From NCBI RefSeq assembly GCF_002077695.1, contig NZ_MWUE01000027.1, positions 1 to 64,000 of the forward strand: DNA of 64,000 bases. Reading direction: 5' to 3'. How positions within the stretch are numbered: position 1 is the stretch's first letter; each line of letters opens with the position of its first letter. The notes beneath the pieces were generated by a model. That model made no database searches. It was not told where the DNA came from and worked only from the letters and a program-made list of their open reading frames with translations. Made by a program: the position numbers and the translations under genes. This document shows, piece after piece, positions 19,291-30,081 of this stretch. The stretch comes from Pantoea latae (lineage in GTDB: Bacteria > Pseudomonadota > Gammaproteobacteria > Enterobacterales > Enterobacteriaceae).

Positions 19291-19812
19291 ATGCAAAAGG
19301 TAAAATTACCCCTGACGCTGGATCCGGTCCGCGCCGCTCAAAAACGCCTGGATTATCAGGGCGTTTACACCCCTGAACTGGTGGAGCGCGTAGCCGACTC
19401 AGTTGTTAGTGTGGACAGTGACGTGGAATGTGCCATGTCGTTTGCGGTTGACAGCCAGCGCCTCGCCGTACTGCAAGGTACAGCGGATGTGCAGGTTACA
19501 TTGCGCTGTCAGCGCTGCAACCAGCCGTTTCCTCACGCTGTCCACGTAAGCTATTGCTTCAGTCCTGTCTCAAATGATGAGCAGGCCGAGGCACTGCCGG
19601 AAGCCTACGAGCCGGTCGATGTCGATGATTTTGGCGAAATCGATCTGCTGGCGGTGATCGAGGATGAAATCATTCTCGCCCTGCCGGTCGTTCCGGTGCA
19701 TGATTCTGAACACTGTGAAGTGTCCGAGGCGGACATGGTCTTTGGCAAATTGCCTGCAGAGGCGGAAAAACCAAACCCATTTGCCGTATTAGCCAGTTTA
19801 AAGCGTAAGTAA
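19291..19812 (+). CDS. yceD: YceD, DUF177 protein, 23S rRNA accumulation
   Basis: 173 aa, [24 protein letters not shown] at the start, a CQRC..pattern in the middle and the invariant [30 protein letters not shown] end (given here only in part as a motif). The DUF177 family is linked with 23S rRNA processing. It is the first gene of the operon, 14 bp before rpmF, an order conserved widely in bacteria. Confidence 0.93.
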   Translation: MQKVKLPLTLDPVRAAQKRLDYQGVYTPELVERVADSVVSVDSDVECAMSFAVDSQRLAVLQGTADVQVTLRCQRCNQPFPHAVHVSYCFSPVSNDEQAEALPEAYEPVDVDDFGEIDLLAVIEDEIILALPVVPVHDSEHCEVSEADMVFGKLPAEAEKPNPFAVLASLKRK

Positions 19813-19826
19813 TAGGAGTAAGGTCC

Positions 19827-19997
19827 ATGGCCGTACAACAGAATAAACCCACCCGTTCTAAGCGTGGCATGCGTCGTTCGCACGATGCGCTGACCACCGC
19901 TGCCCTGTCTGTAGATAAAGTTTCTGGCGAAACGCATCTGCGTCACCACATCACTGCGGATGGCTACTACCGCGGTCGCAAGGTTATCACCAAGTAA
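19827..19997 (+). CDS. rpmF: 50S ribosomal protein L32
   Basis: 56 aa, [20 protein letters not shown] at the start and [17 protein letters not shown] at the end, unmistakable L32. It is one residue shorter than the E. coli protein, through a change in the [12 protein letters not shown] segment. AGGAGTAAGGTCC is the RBS. L32 sits near the peptidyl-transferase end of the 50S subunit. Confidence 0.97.
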   Translation: MAVQQNKPTRSKRGMRRSHDALTTAALSVDKVSGETHLRHHITADGYYRGRKVITK

Positions 19998-20022
19998 GAC
20001 TTGCGCTTAGCAAGGTGATACT

Positions 20023-21063
20023 TTGACACGTTTGACCCTGGCTATTGATGCCATGGGCGGGGACTTCGGTCCCTGCGTGACAGTGCCTGCAGCTTTGCAG
20101 GCACTGGCCTCTCATTCGCATCTCAATCTTCTTCTGGTCGGCATCCCCGACGACATCACCCCATTGCTTGCCAAAGCGGATTCCTCCTTACTGGGGCGTT
20201 TGCAGGTTATTCCTGCGGAATCGGTTATTGCAAGTGATGCGCGGCCCTCTCAGGCGATCCGCAGCAGTCGCGGCAGTTCGATGCGCGTTGCGCTGGAGCT
20301 GGTGAAAGAGGGACGAGCGCAGGCCTGCATCAGCGCCGGCAACACCGGCGCCCTGATGGGGCTGGCGAAATTATTGATAACACCGCTGGACGGCATTGAG
20401 CGCCCGGCGTTAATGACCGTGCTGCCGCATCAGCAGCGCGGTAAAACGGTGGTGCTCGATTTAGGCGCCAACGTGGATTCGGACAGCGAGATGCTGGTGC
20501 AGTTCGCCGTAATGGGCGCGGTAATGGCGGAAGAGGTGTTAGCCATCCCCAACCCGCGCGTGGCGCTGCTCAATATTGGTCAGGAAGAGACCAAAGGGCT
20601 GGAGAGCATCCGCGCCGCCGCCAGCACGCTGAAAGCATCCGCACAGATTAACTATATTGGTTACCTGGAAGGGAACGACCTGCTTACCGGCAAAACAGAT
20701 GTGCTGGTGTGTGACGGATTCGTCGGCAACGTCACGCTGAAAACCATGGAAGGCGTGGTAAGAATGTTCCTCTCTCTGCTGAAGTCGTCAGGAGAGGGGA
20801 AAAAACGGTCATGGTGGATCAGGCTGCTGGGGCGCTGGATTCAGAAACGTCTGGCGCAGCGCTTCGGTCATCTCAACCCCGACCAGTATAATGGCGCTTG
20901 TCTGTTAGGATTGCGCGGAACAGTGATCAAAAGCCACGGCGCGGCGAATCAACGCGCGTTCGCCGTGGCGATAGAACAGGCAGAGCAGGCGGTGCGACGG
21001 CAGGTTCCCGAACGAATCGCCGCGCGCCTTGATGCTGTATTAGCCAGGAGTGACAAAGCCTAG
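20023..21063 (+). CDS. plsX: PlsX, phosphate acyltransferase
   Basis: 346 aa with a TTG start at 20023 (AAGGTG just upstream; E. coli plsX also uses TTG), reading [18 protein letters not shown]. Conserved motifs [29 protein letters not shown] and GANVDSD are present. PlsX converts acyl-ACP to acyl phosphate for phosphatidic acid synthesis. It is followed immediately by fabH. Confidence 0.96.
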   Translation: MTRLTLAIDAMGGDFGPCVTVPAALQALASHSHLNLLLVGIPDDITPLLAKADSSLLGRLQVIPAESVIASDARPSQAIRSSRGSSMRVALELVKEGRAQACISAGNTGALMGLAKLLITPLDGIERPALMTVLPHQQRGKTVVLDLGANVDSDSEMLVQFAVMGAVMAEEVLAIPNPRVALLNIGQEETKGLESIRAAASTLKASAQINYIGYLEGNDLLTGKTDVLVCDGFVGNVTLKTMEGVVRMFLSLLKSSGEGKKRSWWIRLLGRWIQKRLAQRFGHLNPDQYNGACLLGLRGTVIKSHGAANQRAFAVAIEQAEQAVRRQVPERIAARLDAVLARSDKA

Positions 21064-22017
21064 ATGTTTACCAAAATTATCGGTACGGGCAGCTATTTGC
21101 CTAGCCAGGTGCGTTCGAACGCAGATCTGGAAAAAATGGTGGAGACGTCGGACGAGTGGATCGTAACCCGCACCGGCATCCGCGAGCGCCGCATTGCCGC
21201 GCCGGATGAAACCGTCGCCAGCATGGGCTTCGCTGCCGCGCAGCGCGCGCTGGAGATGGCGGGCGTAGAGGCAGGCGAGATCGGACTGATTATCGTCGCC
21301 ACCACCTCGTCCAGCCACGCGTTCCCCAGTTCAGCCTGCATGATCCAGCAGATGCTGGGCATCAACGACTGCGCCGCGTTCGACCTCGCGGCCGCCTGCG
21401 CCGGCTTTACCTACGCGCTCAGCGTGGCGGACCAGTACATTAAAAACGGCGCGGTGAAGCATGCGCTGGTGATTGGCTCCGACGTGCTGGCGCGCACCCT
21501 CGATCCTGAGGATCGCGGCACCATAATTCTGTTCGGCGACGGCGCAGGCGCGGTGGTATTAGGCGCAAGCGAAGAGCAGGGCATCATCTCTACCCATCTG
21601 CACGCCGACGGCCGCTACGGCAAACTGCTGACGCTGCCCTATCAGGATCGCGCGCATCAGGACGAACCGGCCTACCTCACCATGGCGGGCAACGAAGTCT
21701 TCAAGGTGGCGGTGACCGAACTGGCGCACATCGTTGATGAAACCCTGCAGGCCAACAATCTCGATCGCGAAATGCTCGACTGGCTGGTGCCGCATCAGGC
21801 TAACCTGCGCATCATCAGCGCAACGGCGAAAAAGCTCGGCATGGGCATGGATAAAGTCGTGGTCACGCTGGATCGTCACGGCAATACCTCGGCGGCGTCA
21901 GTGCCTAGCGCGCTGGACGAAGCGGTACGCGACGGCCGTATCAAACCCGGACAACTGATTCTGCTGGAAGCCTTTGGTGGCGGTTTCACCTGGGGTTCCG
22001 CACTGGTTCGCTTTTGA
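21064..22017 (+). CDS. fabH: FabH, beta-ketoacyl-ACP synthase III
   Basis: 317 aa. The Cys-His-Asn triad is visible in [18 protein letters not shown] and HGNTSAAS. FabH condenses acetyl-CoA with malonyl-ACP to start fatty-acid synthesis. The ATG abuts the plsX TAG stop, indicating translational coupling. Confidence 0.97.
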   Translation: MFTKIIGTGSYLPSQVRSNADLEKMVETSDEWIVTRTGIRERRIAAPDETVASMGFAAAQRALEMAGVEAGEIGLIIVATTSSSHAFPSSACMIQQMLGINDCAAFDLAAACAGFTYALSVADQYIKNGAVKHALVIGSDVLARTLDPEDRGTIILFGDGAGAVVLGASEEQGIISTHLHADGRYGKLLTLPYQDRAHQDEPAYLTMAGNEVFKVAVTELAHIVDETLQANNLDREMLDWLVPHQANLRIISATAKKLGMGMDKVVVTLDRHGNTSAASVPSALDEAVRDGRIKPGQLILLEAFGGGFTWGSALVRF

Positions 22018-22033
22018 TTCACAGGAAAGGAAA

Positions 22034-22966
22034 ATGACGCAATTAGCCTTTGTTTTTCCCGGTCAGGGTTCACAGACCGTCGGTATGCTCTCTGAACTGG
22101 CGGCAAGCTATCCGCAGGTGGAAGCGACCTTCCGCGAAGCGTCCGACGCGCTGGGATACGATTTATGGCAGCTGGTCAGCAACGGACCGGCTGAAGAGCT
22201 GAATAAAACCTGGCAGACGCAGCCTGCGCTGCTGGCCGCCTCCGTGGCGATCTATCGCGTCTGGCAGCAGCAGGGCGGCAAGCCGCCGGCGCTGATGGCC
22301 GGTCACAGCCTCGGCGAATACTCTGCGCTGGTGTGCGCCGGCGTGCTTGATTTCGCCGACGCCATTAAACTGGTGGAGCTGCGCGGCAAGCTGATGCAGG
22401 AAGCGGTGCCGGAAGGCACCGGCGCGATGCAGGCGATTATCGGCCTGGACGACGCAGCGATCCGCAAAGCCTGCGAAGAGAGCGCGCAGGGCCAGGTGGT
22501 GTCGCCGGTGAACTTCAACTCGCCGGGCCAGGTGGTGATTGCCGGCAACAAAGAGGCGGTTGAACGTGCGGGCGCTGCCTGTAAAGCCGCAGGCGCCAAG
22601 CGCGCGCTGCCGCTGCCGGTCAGCGTGCCGTCGCACTGCGCGCTGATGAAGCCTGCCGCCGATAAGCTGGCGGTGGCGCTGGAAAACATCACCTTCAACG
22701 CGCCATCGGTGCCGGTGGTCAATAACGTTGACGTCAAATGCGAAAGCGACGCGGCGGCAATCCGTCATGCGCTGGTGCGTCAGCTCTATAGCCCGGTTCG
22801 CTGGACCGAGAGCGTGGAATTTATGGCGTCGCAGGGCGTGACCCAGCTGCTGGAAATGGGGCCGGGCAAAGTGCTGACGGGCCTGACCAAACGCATTGTG
22901 GACAGCCTGACGGCGGCAGCGGTAAACGATCCGACGTCGCTTTCTGCGGCCCTTGAACAGGAATAA
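22034..22966 (+). CDS. fabD: FabD, malonyl-CoA:ACP transacylase
   Basis: 310 aa from ATG 22034 ([13 protein letters not shown]), giving MTQLAFVFPGQGSQTVGML; a frame from 21974 inside fabH is rejected. The active-site GHSLGEYSALVCAG serine and VPSHCALM histidine are present. It loads malonyl groups on ACP. Confidence 0.97.
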   Translation: MTQLAFVFPGQGSQTVGMLSELAASYPQVEATFREASDALGYDLWQLVSNGPAEELNKTWQTQPALLAASVAIYRVWQQQGGKPPALMAGHSLGEYSALVCAGVLDFADAIKLVELRGKLMQEAVPEGTGAMQAIIGLDDAAIRKACEESAQGQVVSPVNFNSPGQVVIAGNKEAVERAGAACKAAGAKRALPLPVSVPSHCALMKPAADKLAVALENITFNAPSVPVVNNVDVKCESDAAAIRHALVRQLYSPVRWTESVEFMASQGVTQLLEMGPGKVLTGLTKRIVDSLTAAAVNDPTSLSAALEQE

Positions 22967-22976
22967 GAGGAAAAAC

Positions 22977-23711
22977 ATGAGCTTTGAAGGTAAAGTTGCG
23001 CTGGTCACCGGCGCGAGCCGCGGCATTGGTCGCGCCATCGCAGAAACGCTGGTGGCGCGCGGCGCCAAAGTGATCGGCACCGCGACCAGCGAAAGCGGCG
23101 CAGAAGCCATCAGCGCTTACCTCGGCGATAACGGCAAAGGTCTGCTGCTGAATGTGACCGATCCCGCATCGATCGATAGCGTGCTGGAGAAGGTTCGCGC
23201 AGAATTTGGCGAAGTAGACATTTTGGTCAATAATGCAGGCATTACGCGTGACAATCTGTTGATGCGCATGAAAGACGACGAATGGGCGGATATCCTGGAT
23301 ACCAACCTGACGTCGGTTTTCCGTCTTTCCAAGGCGGTATTGCGCGCCATGATGAAAAAACGCGTGGGTCGTATCATTACCATTGGTTCCGTTGTTGGCA
23401 CCATGGGCAACGCGGGTCAGGCAAACTACGCAGCAGCCAAGGCGGGTTTGATTGGCTTTAGCAAATCACTGGCGCGTGAAGTCGCGTCACGTGGCATTAC
23501 CGTAAACGTCGTGGCTCCGGGCTTTATCGAGACGGACATGACGCGTGCACTGAGCGAAGATCAACGTTCCGGCATTTTGACGCAGGTTCCCGCAGGTCGT
23601 TTAGGCGACGCGCAGGAAATCGCCAATGCTGTTGCATTCTTAGCCTCTGACGAAGCAGCCTACATCACGGGTGAGACGCTGCACGTCAATGGCGGCATGT
23701 ACATGGTCTGA
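22977..23711 (+). CDS. fabG: FabG, 3-oxoacyl-ACP reductase
   Basis: 244 aa from ATG 22977 with AAGAGG upstream. SDR features are clear: GASRGIGRAIA (NADPH site), NNAG, Ser in IGSVVG, YAAAKAG (Tyr/Lys). It carries out the first reduction of the elongation cycle. Confidence 0.97.
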   Translation: MSFEGKVALVTGASRGIGRAIAETLVARGAKVIGTATSESGAEAISAYLGDNGKGLLLNVTDPASIDSVLEKVRAEFGEVDILVNNAGITRDNLLMRMKDDEWADILDTNLTSVFRLSKAVLRAMMKKRVGRIITIGSVVGTMGNAGQANYAAAKAGLIGFSKSLAREVASRGITVNVVAPGFIETDMTRALSEDQRSGILTQVPAGRLGDAQEIANAVAFLASDEAAYITGETLHVNGGMYMV

Positions 23712-23737
23712 TATTCACGAAATCATTTGCATTATTT

Positions 23738-23819
23738 GCGGTAAAAACCGCAAAATAGCGTAAAATCGTGGTTCGACCAGCCGGGATTTTGTTGCATCTT
23801 TTTCAACATTTTATACACT
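23738..23819 (+). promoter_or_regulatory. fabG-acpP spacer: hairpin and acpP promoter
   Basis: A small hairpin GCGGT-AAAA-ACCGC (23740-23753) follows fabG. Next come TTGCAT (23792-23797), 16 bp, TACACT (23814-23819), a sigma-70 pair in the same place and context (TTTTATACACTACGAAAACCATCGCG) as the E. coli acpP promoter. This lets acpP be transcribed strongly and separately. Confidence 0.65.
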
Positions 23820-23864
23820 ACGAAAACCATCGCGAAAGCGAGTTTTGATAGGAAATTAAATAGT

Positions 23865-24101
23865 ATGAGCGATATCGAACAACGCGTTAAGAAAATCATT
23901 GCTGAGCAGCTGGGTGTGAAAGAGGACGAAGTAACTAACTCTGCATCTTTCGTTGAAGACCTGGGTGCTGATTCTCTTGACACCGTTGAGCTGGTAATGG
24001 CTCTGGAAGAAGAGTTTGATACTGAAATTCCAGACGAAGAAGCTGAGAAAATCACTACCGTTCAGGCAGCGATCGACTACATCAATAGCCACCAAGGCTA
24101 A
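23865..24101 (+). CDS. acpP: Acyl carrier protein
   Basis: 78 aa, strongly acidic. [18 protein letters not shown] contains the serine that carries 4'-phosphopantetheine. It is the central carrier for fatty-acid synthesis and lipid A. Codon use looks strongly biased, as in highly expressed genes. Confidence 0.98.
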   Translation: MSDIEQRVKKIIAEQLGVKEDEVTNSASFVEDLGADSLDTVELVMALEEEFDTEIPDEEAEKITTVQAAIDYINSHQG

Positions 24102-24111
24102 TGAATACCTT

Positions 24112-24140
24112 CAGGCGGTCGCTCGACCGCCTGAGTTTTA
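24112..24140 (+). terminator. terminator between acpP and fabF
   Basis: CAGGCGGTC-GCTC-GACCGCCTG hairpin followed by AGTTTTA. Likely a partial terminator that lowers fabF expression relative to acpP. Confidence 0.75.
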
Positions 24141-24186
24141 TGCTTGTCCCACAGAGTTTTTATTTCCCCCTCCCTGGAGGACGAAC

Positions 24187-25428
24187 GTGTCTAAGCGTCG
24201 TGTAGTTGTGACCGGTCTTGGCATGTTGTCTCCTGTCGGCAAAACCGTAGAGTCTACCTGGAGTGCTCTCCTTGCCGGTCAGAGCGGCATTAACCTGATC
24301 GACCATTTTGATACGAGTGCCTATGCAACCCGTTTTGCAGGCATCGTAAGAGATTTTAATTGTGATGAAATCATCTCGCGCAAAGATCAGCGCAAGATGG
24401 ATGACTTCATCCAATACGGCATTGTTGCCGGCGTGCAGGCCATGCAGGATTCGGGTCTGGTCGTGACCGATGAGAACGCAGCCCGCGTTGGCGCGGCAAT
24501 CGGTTCTGGCATCGGCGGACTGGGTCTGATCGAAGAGAACCATACCTCGCTGGTCAACGGCGGTCCGCGCAAAATCAGTCCGTTCTTTGTGCCGTCGACC
24601 ATCGTCAACATGATCGCCGGCCATCTGACGATTATGTACGGCATGAAAGGCCCCAGCATCTCTATCGCGACGGCCTGTACCTCAGGCGTGCACAACATCG
24701 GCCATGCGGCGCGTATCATCGCCTATAACGATGCTGACGTGATGCTGGCGGGCGGTGCGGAAAAAGCCAGTACGCCGCTGGGCGTTGGCGGCTTCGGCGC
24801 GGCGCGCGCGCTCTCTACGCGCAACGACAACCCGCAGGCGGCAAGCCGTCCGTGGGATAAAGATCGCGACGGTTTCGTGCTGGGCGACGGCGCAGGCATT
24901 ATCGTGCTGGAAGAGTACGAGCACGCTAAAAAGCGCGGCGCGAAAATCTATGCGGAAATCGTCGGCTTCGGTATGAGCAGCGACGCTTACCACATGACTT
25001 CGCCGCCGGAAAACGGCGCAGGCGCGGCCCAGGCGATGGAAAATGCGCTGCGTGACGCGCAGCTGTCGCCTGAGCAGATCGGCTACGTCAACGCGCACGG
25101 CACCTCTACGCCGGCGGGTGACAAAGCGGAAGCGCAGGCGGTGAAATCGATCTTCGGCGCCGCGGCGAAAACCGTGATGGTCAGCTCGACCAAGTCGATG
25201 ACCGGCCACCTGCTGGGCGCGGCGGGCGCGGTAGAGTCGATTTACTCGATTCTGGCGCTGCGCGACCAGGCTGTTCCGCCGACCATCAACCTGGATAATC
25301 CAGATGAAGGCTGCGACCTCGACTTCGTGCCCCATACGGCGCGCCAGGTCAGCGGTCTGGAGTACACGCTGTGTAACTCTTTCGGCTTCGGCGGCACCAA
25401 CGGCTCGCTGATTTTCCGTAAGGTCTGA
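24187..25428 (+). CDS. fabF: FabF, beta-ketoacyl-ACP synthase II
   Basis: 413 aa with a GTG start at 24187 (CTGGAGGACGAAC RBS), giving [18 protein letters not shown], exactly the family length. The catalytic Cys (ATACTSG) and two His ([20 protein letters not shown]) are present. Starts upstream of 24187 would run into acpP. It elongates palmitoleoyl-ACP, giving temperature control of lipid composition in enterics. Confidence 0.97.
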   Translation: MSKRRVVVTGLGMLSPVGKTVESTWSALLAGQSGINLIDHFDTSAYATRFAGIVRDFNCDEIISRKDQRKMDDFIQYGIVAGVQAMQDSGLVVTDENAARVGAAIGSGIGGLGLIEENHTSLVNGGPRKISPFFVPSTIVNMIAGHLTIMYGMKGPSISIATACTSGVHNIGHAARIIAYNDADVMLAGGAEKASTPLGVGGFGAARALSTRNDNPQAASRPWDKDRDGFVLGDGAGIIVLEEYEHAKKRGAKIYAEIVGFGMSSDAYHMTSPPENGAGAAQAMENALRDAQLSPEQIGYVNAHGTSTPAGDKAEAQAVKSIFGAAAKTVMVSSTKSMTGHLLGAAGAVESIYSILALRDQAVPPTINLDNPDEGCDLDFVPHTARQVSGLEYTLCNSFGFGGTNGSLIFRKV

Positions 25429-25444
25429 CGCTTCACGTTCTGCC

Positions 25445-25473
25445 AAAAGGCTCGCACATGCGGGCCTTTTTTC
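25445..25473 (+). terminator. terminator after fabF
   Basis: AAAAGGCTCGCA..TGCGGGCCTTTTTT: stem-loop with a run of T right after the fabF stop, separating the fab operon from pabC. Confidence 0.85.
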
Positions 25474-25548
25474 TATTCAGAAAAACCCTGAAACGGATTA
25501 TCACCACGCAACGCGCTACCATACCCCTTTTCCCTGCGAGAGAGAGCC

Positions 25549-26361
25549 ATGTGGATAAACGGAACGGAGCAGCCCACGCTGCTGGCCAGCGACCGCGCCA
25601 CCCAGTTCGGCGACGGCTGCTTTACCACGGCGGCCATTCGTCATGGCGCGGTGCAGCTGCTGGAGGCGCATCTGCGCCGGCTGCGCGAGGGCTGCGCGCG
25701 GCTGATGATGCCGCCGGTTGACTGGGCGCGGCTGGAGAGCGAAATGCGCGCCGCCGCGCAGCCGCACGCGCAGGGCGTGTTGAAAGTGATTATCAGCGCC
25801 GGAGCCGGCGGGCGGGGCTACAGCCGCCGCGGCGTCAGCGCCGCCACGCGCATCGTCTCGGTCTCGCCCTGGCCAGTCCACTATCAGCCGCTGCGCGCCC
25901 AGGGCGTCAGGCTGCAAACCAGCCCGGTGCGGCTGGCGCAAAATCCGCTGCTGGCGGGCATTAAACATCTTAATCGGCTGGAGCAGGTGCTGATCCGCGC
26001 GCATCTCGACCAGAGCGACGCCGACGAGGCGCTGGTGCTTGACACTGTAGGCGCCGTGGTGGAATGCTGTGCGGCCAATTTATTCTGGCGGCAGGGCGAA
26101 AACGTCTTTACGCCCGACCTGAGCCAGGCAGGCGTCGACGGCGTTATGCGGCGCCACCTGATGGCGCAAATGGCCGCCGCTGGGCAGATTTGCCACGTTG
26201 TCCGCGCGGAGGCGGCGCAGCTGCTGGCGGCCGACGAAATCGTGATTTGCAACGCCCTCATGCCGCTCCTGCCGGTGCGGCAGCTGGACGACAGGCTGTT
26301 CAGCGCGCGCGCGCTCTATCACCGGTTACAGGACAGTTGTTATTTAATGGAAGCAAAATGA
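25549..26361 (+). CDS. pabC: PabC, 4-amino-4-deoxychorismate lyase
   Basis: 270 aa, PLP-dependent fold-type [22 protein letters not shown] and [21 protein letters not shown] (the Lys binds PLP) identify it. It makes p-aminobenzoate for folate from ADC. Its stop overlaps the mltG start (ATGA). First gene of the pabC-mltG-tmk-holB-ycfH run. Confidence 0.95.
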   Translation: MWINGTEQPTLLASDRATQFGDGCFTTAAIRHGAVQLLEAHLRRLREGCARLMMPPVDWARLESEMRAAAQPHAQGVLKVIISAGAGGRGYSRRGVSAATRIVSVSPWPVHYQPLRAQGVRLQTSPVRLAQNPLLAGIKHLNRLEQVLIRAHLDQSDADEALVLDTVGAVVECCAANLFWRQGENVFTPDLSQAGVDGVMRRHLMAQMAAAGQICHVVRAEAAQLLAADEIVICNALMPLLPVRQLDDRLFSARALYHRLQDSCYLMEAK

Positions 26362-27377
26362 GTCGAACTAAAAAAATTCTCGCCGCCGTCATTGTGTTGC
26401 TGGCTGTGACGGCCGCCTTCAGCTACTGGCAGATCCAGCGTTTCGCCGCGACGCCGTTAACCATCGATCGCGAAACGATCTACACCCTGCCGGCAGGCAC
26501 CGGCAGGGTGGCGCTGGAGGCGCAGCTGGAGAGCCAGCATCTGATCCCGCCGAGCATCTGGTTCGGCCCGCTGCTGAAGCTGGAGCCGGAACTGGCCCGG
26601 TTTAAAGCGGGCACCTATCGGCTGGAAAAAGGCATGACGGTGCGCGCGCTGCTGGCGCTGCTCGCCAGCGGTAAAGAGGCGCAGTTTCCGCTGCGGCTGG
26701 TCGAAGGGCAGCGGCTCAAGGACTGGCTCGGCGAGCTGCGCGCCGCGCCCTACATCAAACACCAGCTGAAAGATGACCAGTTCGCCACCCTGGCGAAGGC
26801 GCTGAACATCGATCCGCTGGCGCTGGAGGGCAGCTTCTACCCGGACACGTATCTCTACACCGCCAACACCAGCGATATCGCGCTGCTGCAGCGCGCGCAC
26901 GCCCGCATGACGACGCTGGTGGATGAGATCTGGAAAACGCGCATGGCGGATTTGCCCTATAAAAATCCGCAGGAGATGGTGACCATGGCGTCGGTGATTG
27001 AAAAAGAGACGGCGGTCAGCACCGAGCGCGCCCGCGTCGCCTCGGTGTTTATCAACCGCCTGCGCACCGGCATGAAGCTGCAAACCGATCCCACGGTGAT
27101 CTACGGCATGGGCGATAAATACAGCGGCACCCTGACGCGTAAAGACCTCGAGACGCCGACCGATTACAATACCTATACCATTAGCGGTCTGCCGCCTGGC
27201 CCGATCGCCGTGCCGAGTAAAGCGTCGCTGGAAGCGGCGGCCCATCCGGAAAAAACGGACTATCTCTATTTCGTCGCGGACGGCAAGGGCGGTCATACCT
27301 TTACCACCAATCTCGCCAGCCATAATCAGGCGGTACAGGCCTACCGGAAAACGCTGAAGGAAAAAGATGAAAAGTAA
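26358..27377 (+). CDS. mltG: MltG, endolytic murein transglycosylase
   Basis: 339 aa from ATG 26358; longer upstream frames lie in pabC. One N-terminal membrane helix ([18 protein letters not shown]) is followed by a LysM-like segment and the YceG catalytic domain; ASVIEKET holds the catalytic Glu. It releases nascent glycan strands and so sets their length. The last codons overlap tmk by 11 bp. Confidence 0.95.
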   Translation: MSRTKKILAAVIVLLAVTAAFSYWQIQRFAATPLTIDRETIYTLPAGTGRVALEAQLESQHLIPPSIWFGPLLKLEPELARFKAGTYRLEKGMTVRALLALLASGKEAQFPLRLVEGQRLKDWLGELRAAPYIKHQLKDDQFATLAKALNIDPLALEGSFYPDTYLYTANTSDIALLQRAHARMTTLVDEIWKTRMADLPYKNPQEMVTMASVIEKETAVSTERARVASVFINRLRTGMKLQTDPTVIYGMGDKYSGTLTRKDLETPTDYNTYTISGLPPGPIAVPSKASLEAAAHPEKTDYLYFVADGKGGHTFTTNLASHNQAVQAYRKTLKEKDEK

Positions 27378-27999
27378 CTTTATCGTCATTGAAGGCCTGG
27401 AAGGCGCCGGGAAAACCACGGCGCGCGAGGCCATTGTCGCCACGCTGCGCGAGCGCGGCGTGCAGGATATCGTCTTCACGCGCGAACCGGGCGGCACGCC
27501 GCTGGCGGAGCAGCTGCGCGTGCTGGTGAAGCAGGGCATTGAGGGAGAGCAGGTCACCGACAAAGCGGAGCTGCTGATGCTCTACGCCGCGCGCGTCCAG
27601 CTGGTCGACACGGTGATCAAACCTGCGCTGGCGCGCGGCGCCTGGGTGATCGGCGATCGCCACGATCTCTCTTCGCAGGCCTATCAGGGCGGCGGTCGTG
27701 GGCTGGATAGCACGCTGATGCGCACCCTGCGCGACGCGGTGCTCGGCGACTTCCGCCCCGATCTGACGCTCTATCTCGACGTGACGCCGGAAATCGGCCT
27801 GCAGCGCGCCCGCGCCCGCGGCGAACTGGATCGTATTGAGCAGGAGTCGCTGCGCTTTTTCGAACGCACCCGCGCGCGCTATCTGGCGCTGGCGGCCGAC
27901 GACGAACGCATTCTTACCGTGGATGCCACTCAGCCGCTCGTCAGCGTGACGCAGGCGATTAAAACCACCCTGACGCGCTGGCTGGAACAGCAGGCATGA
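27367..27999 (+). CDS. tmk: Thymidylate kinase
   Basis: 210 aa. P-loop [41 protein letters not shown] and a C-terminal arginine-rich lid ([14 protein letters not shown]) mark dTMP kinase. It is essential for dTTP synthesis. It overlaps both neighbours, so the operon is tightly coupled. Confidence 0.96.
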   Translation: MKSNFIVIEGLEGAGKTTAREAIVATLRERGVQDIVFTREPGGTPLAEQLRVLVKQGIEGEQVTDKAELLMLYAARVQLVDTVIKPALARGAWVIGDRHDLSSQAYQGGGRGLDSTLMRTLRDAVLGDFRPDLTLYLDVTPEIGLQRARARGELDRIEQESLRFFERTRARYLALAADDERILTVDATQPLVSVTQAIKTTLTRWLEQQA

Positions 28000-28985
28000 A
28001 CTGGTATCCGTGGCTGAATCAGCCCTACCGACACATCATCAGCCAGCATCAGGCGGGACGGGCGCATCACGCCCTGCTGATCCAGGCGATTGACGGCATG
28101 GGCGACGACGCGCTGGTCTGGGGCGTCAGCCGCTGGCTGATGTGCCAGCAGCGGGACGGGCTGAAAAGCTGCGGCCTCTGCCACGGCTGTCAGCTGATGC
28201 AGGCGCAGACGCATCCCGACTGGTATCGCCTCGAGGCGGAAAAGGGCAAAAGCACGCTGGGCATCGACGCGGTGCGCCAGGTGACGGAGAAGCTCTATCA
28301 CTTTGCCCAGCAGGGCGGGGCGAAAGTGGTCTGGCTGCCCGACGCCGCGCAGCTGAGCGAATCGGCGGCGAACGCGCTGTTGAAAACCCTGGAGGAGCCG
28401 CCGGCCAACAGCTGGTTCTTCCTCAGCAGCCGCGAGCCTTCGCGCCTGTTAGCCACGCTGCGCAGCCGCTGTATGGCGCTCTCGCTGACGCTGCCGGACG
28501 AGGCGCAGAGCCTGCAGTGGCTGAGCCGTCAGATGTCGCAGGACGAGGCGGCGCTGCAGGCCGCGCTGCGCCTGAGCGCCGGCGCGCCCGCCGCCGCGCT
28601 GCAGCTGCTGGAGCCGGCGCGCTGGCAGGCGCGTCAGACCCTCTGCAACGCGCTGCCCGACGCGCTGCGTCAGGATATCCTGCAGCTGCTGCCGGCGCTG
28701 AACAGCGAAGATGTTGCCGCGCGCATCAGCTGGCTGCTGGCGCTGCTGGTGGACGCGTTAAAATGGCAGCAGGGCGCCACCCGCTGGCTGAGCAATCCCG
28801 ATCGGCAGGATGTGGTGGCGCTGCTCGCCGACACCTTTTCCTCTCGCGCGCTGGATGAAAGCGCGCGCGAGTGGATGCAGTGTCGGGAGCAGCTGATCCA
28901 CGTTGCCGCTGTTAACCGCGAACTTCTGTTAACCGACCGACTTCTGAACTGGGCCGACAAACGCAAGCCCGGCGTTGTCGCTTAA
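27996..28985 (+). CDS. holB: HolB, DNA polymerase III delta' subunit
   Basis: 329 aa. Clamp-loader AAA+ fold with the zinc-binding cysteines [15 protein letters not shown] (residues about 50-65) and [14 protein letters not shown]; the P-loop is degenerate, as normal for delta'. It starts 4 bases inside tmk (ATGA). Confidence 0.95.
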   Translation: MNWYPWLNQPYRHIISQHQAGRAHHALLIQAIDGMGDDALVWGVSRWLMCQQRDGLKSCGLCHGCQLMQAQTHPDWYRLEAEKGKSTLGIDAVRQVTEKLYHFAQQGGAKVVWLPDAAQLSESAANALLKTLEEPPANSWFFLSSREPSRLLATLRSRCMALSLTLPDEAQSLQWLSRQMSQDEAALQAALRLSAGAPAAALQLLEPARWQARQTLCNALPDALRQDILQLLPALNSEDVAARISWLLALLVDALKWQQGATRWLSNPDRQDVVALLADTFSSRALDESAREWMQCREQLIHVAAVNRELLLTDRLLNWADKRKPGVVA

Positions 28986-29004
28986 CGTCAAAACGAGAGT
29001 AACT

Positions 29005-29796
29005 ATGTTTATTGTGGATTCCCACTGCCATCTTGATGGCCTGGATTATGAAAAGAGCCATCGCGATCTCGACGACGTGATCGCCAAAGCCGCCGCGCGC
29101 GACGTGAAATTTATGCTGGCGATCGCCACCACGCTGCCCGGCTTTCATACGCTGAAAGCGCTGGTGGGCGAGCGCGACAATATTGCGCTCTCGGTCGGCG
29201 TGCATCCGCTGAATCAGGAAGCGCCCTATGACGTGGAGGAGTTCCGTCGCCTGGCGGCGGATCCGCGCGTCGTGGCGCTGGGCGAAACCGGCCTCGACTA
29301 CTACTACCAGCAGGAAACCAAAGCGCAGCAGCAGGCGTCATTCCGCGAGCATATCCGCACCGGCATCGCGCTTAACAAGCCGATCATCGTGCATACCCGC
29401 GACGCGCGCGACGATACGCTGGCGATTTTGCGCGAAGAGCAGGTAGAGCGCTGCGGCGGCGTGCTGCACTGCTTTACCGAGGATCAGGCCACGGCGGCGA
29501 AGCTGCTCGACATGGGCTTCTATATCTCTTTTTCCGGCATCGTTACCTTCCGCAATGCCGAGCAGCTGCGTGACGCGGCGCGCTATGTGCCGCTGGATCG
29601 CATGCTGGTGGAGACCGACTCGCCCTATCTGGCGCCGGTGCCCTACCGCGGCAAAGAGAACCAGCCCGCCTACACGCGCGACGTGGCGGATTATCTCGCC
29701 GTGCTGAAGGGCGTTGATATCGCCACGCTGGCTGCCGCCACTACGCAAAACTTCTCGACGCTCTTTCAGGTGCCGATGAGCCGCCTTGGCGGCTAA
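29005..29796 (+). CDS. ycfH: YcfH, TatD-family metal-dependent hydrolase
   Basis: 263 aa from ATG 29005 (GAGAGTAACT RBS). Metal-binding motifs are in order: DSHCHLDG, GETGLDYYYQ, HTRDARDD, LHCFTED and ETDSPYLAPVP. TatD-like proteins are metal-dependent deoxyribonucleases; the exact substrate of YcfH is not settled. Last gene of the pabC operon, followed by a terminator. Confidence 0.94.
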   Translation: MFIVDSHCHLDGLDYEKSHRDLDDVIAKAAARDVKFMLAIATTLPGFHTLKALVGERDNIALSVGVHPLNQEAPYDVEEFRRLAADPRVVALGETGLDYYYQQETKAQQQASFREHIRTGIALNKPIIVHTRDARDDTLAILREEQVERCGGVLHCFTEDQATAAKLLDMGFYISFSGIVTFRNAEQLRDAARYVPLDRMLVETDSPYLAPVPYRGKENQPAYTRDVADYLAVLKGVDIATLAAATTQNFSTLFQVPMSRLGG

Positions 29797-29833
29797 GCGT
29801 TTATTTCAAAGTCTGTAATAATTCAGTATTCGC

Positions 29834-29872
29834 CAACAATAGCCCTGTTTTTCACAGCAGGGCTGTTGTTTT
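29834..29872 (+). terminator. terminator after ycfH
   Basis: AACAATAGCCCTG..CAGGGCTGTTGTTTT: a strong hairpin with a short T run, 38 bp after the ycfH stop. Confidence 0.8.
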
Positions 29873-29936
29873 ATGGTGCAAACTGACCGCGAGTCACTCA
29901 GAATCTTCTGCTATCAACCGTGATGAATTCTGGAAA

Positions 29937-29952
29937 CGTGATAGTCATCAAA
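29937..29952 (+). promoter_or_regulatory. candidate CRP site upstream of ptsG
   Basis: CGTGA-TAGTCA-TCAAA resembles TGTGA-N6-TCACA with one mismatch in each half. It lies 130-145 bp before the ptsG start. Just downstream, TTTATTTTACCCTTCGTAATAATTAAAA (29967-29994) has the AT-rich look of an Mlc operator. Both are known regulators of ptsG in E. coli; the assignments here are by eye. Confidence 0.45.
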
Positions 29953-30081
29953 GTAAGTCCGCAGGATTTATTTTACCCTTCGTAATAATTAAAAGGCGGT
30001 CACCGTCAATTGGGTTGCGGATCCTCCCCCACGACCCCGCGCACTGCGCAAAATCGCACTCATACTCAGGAGCTTCAGGCT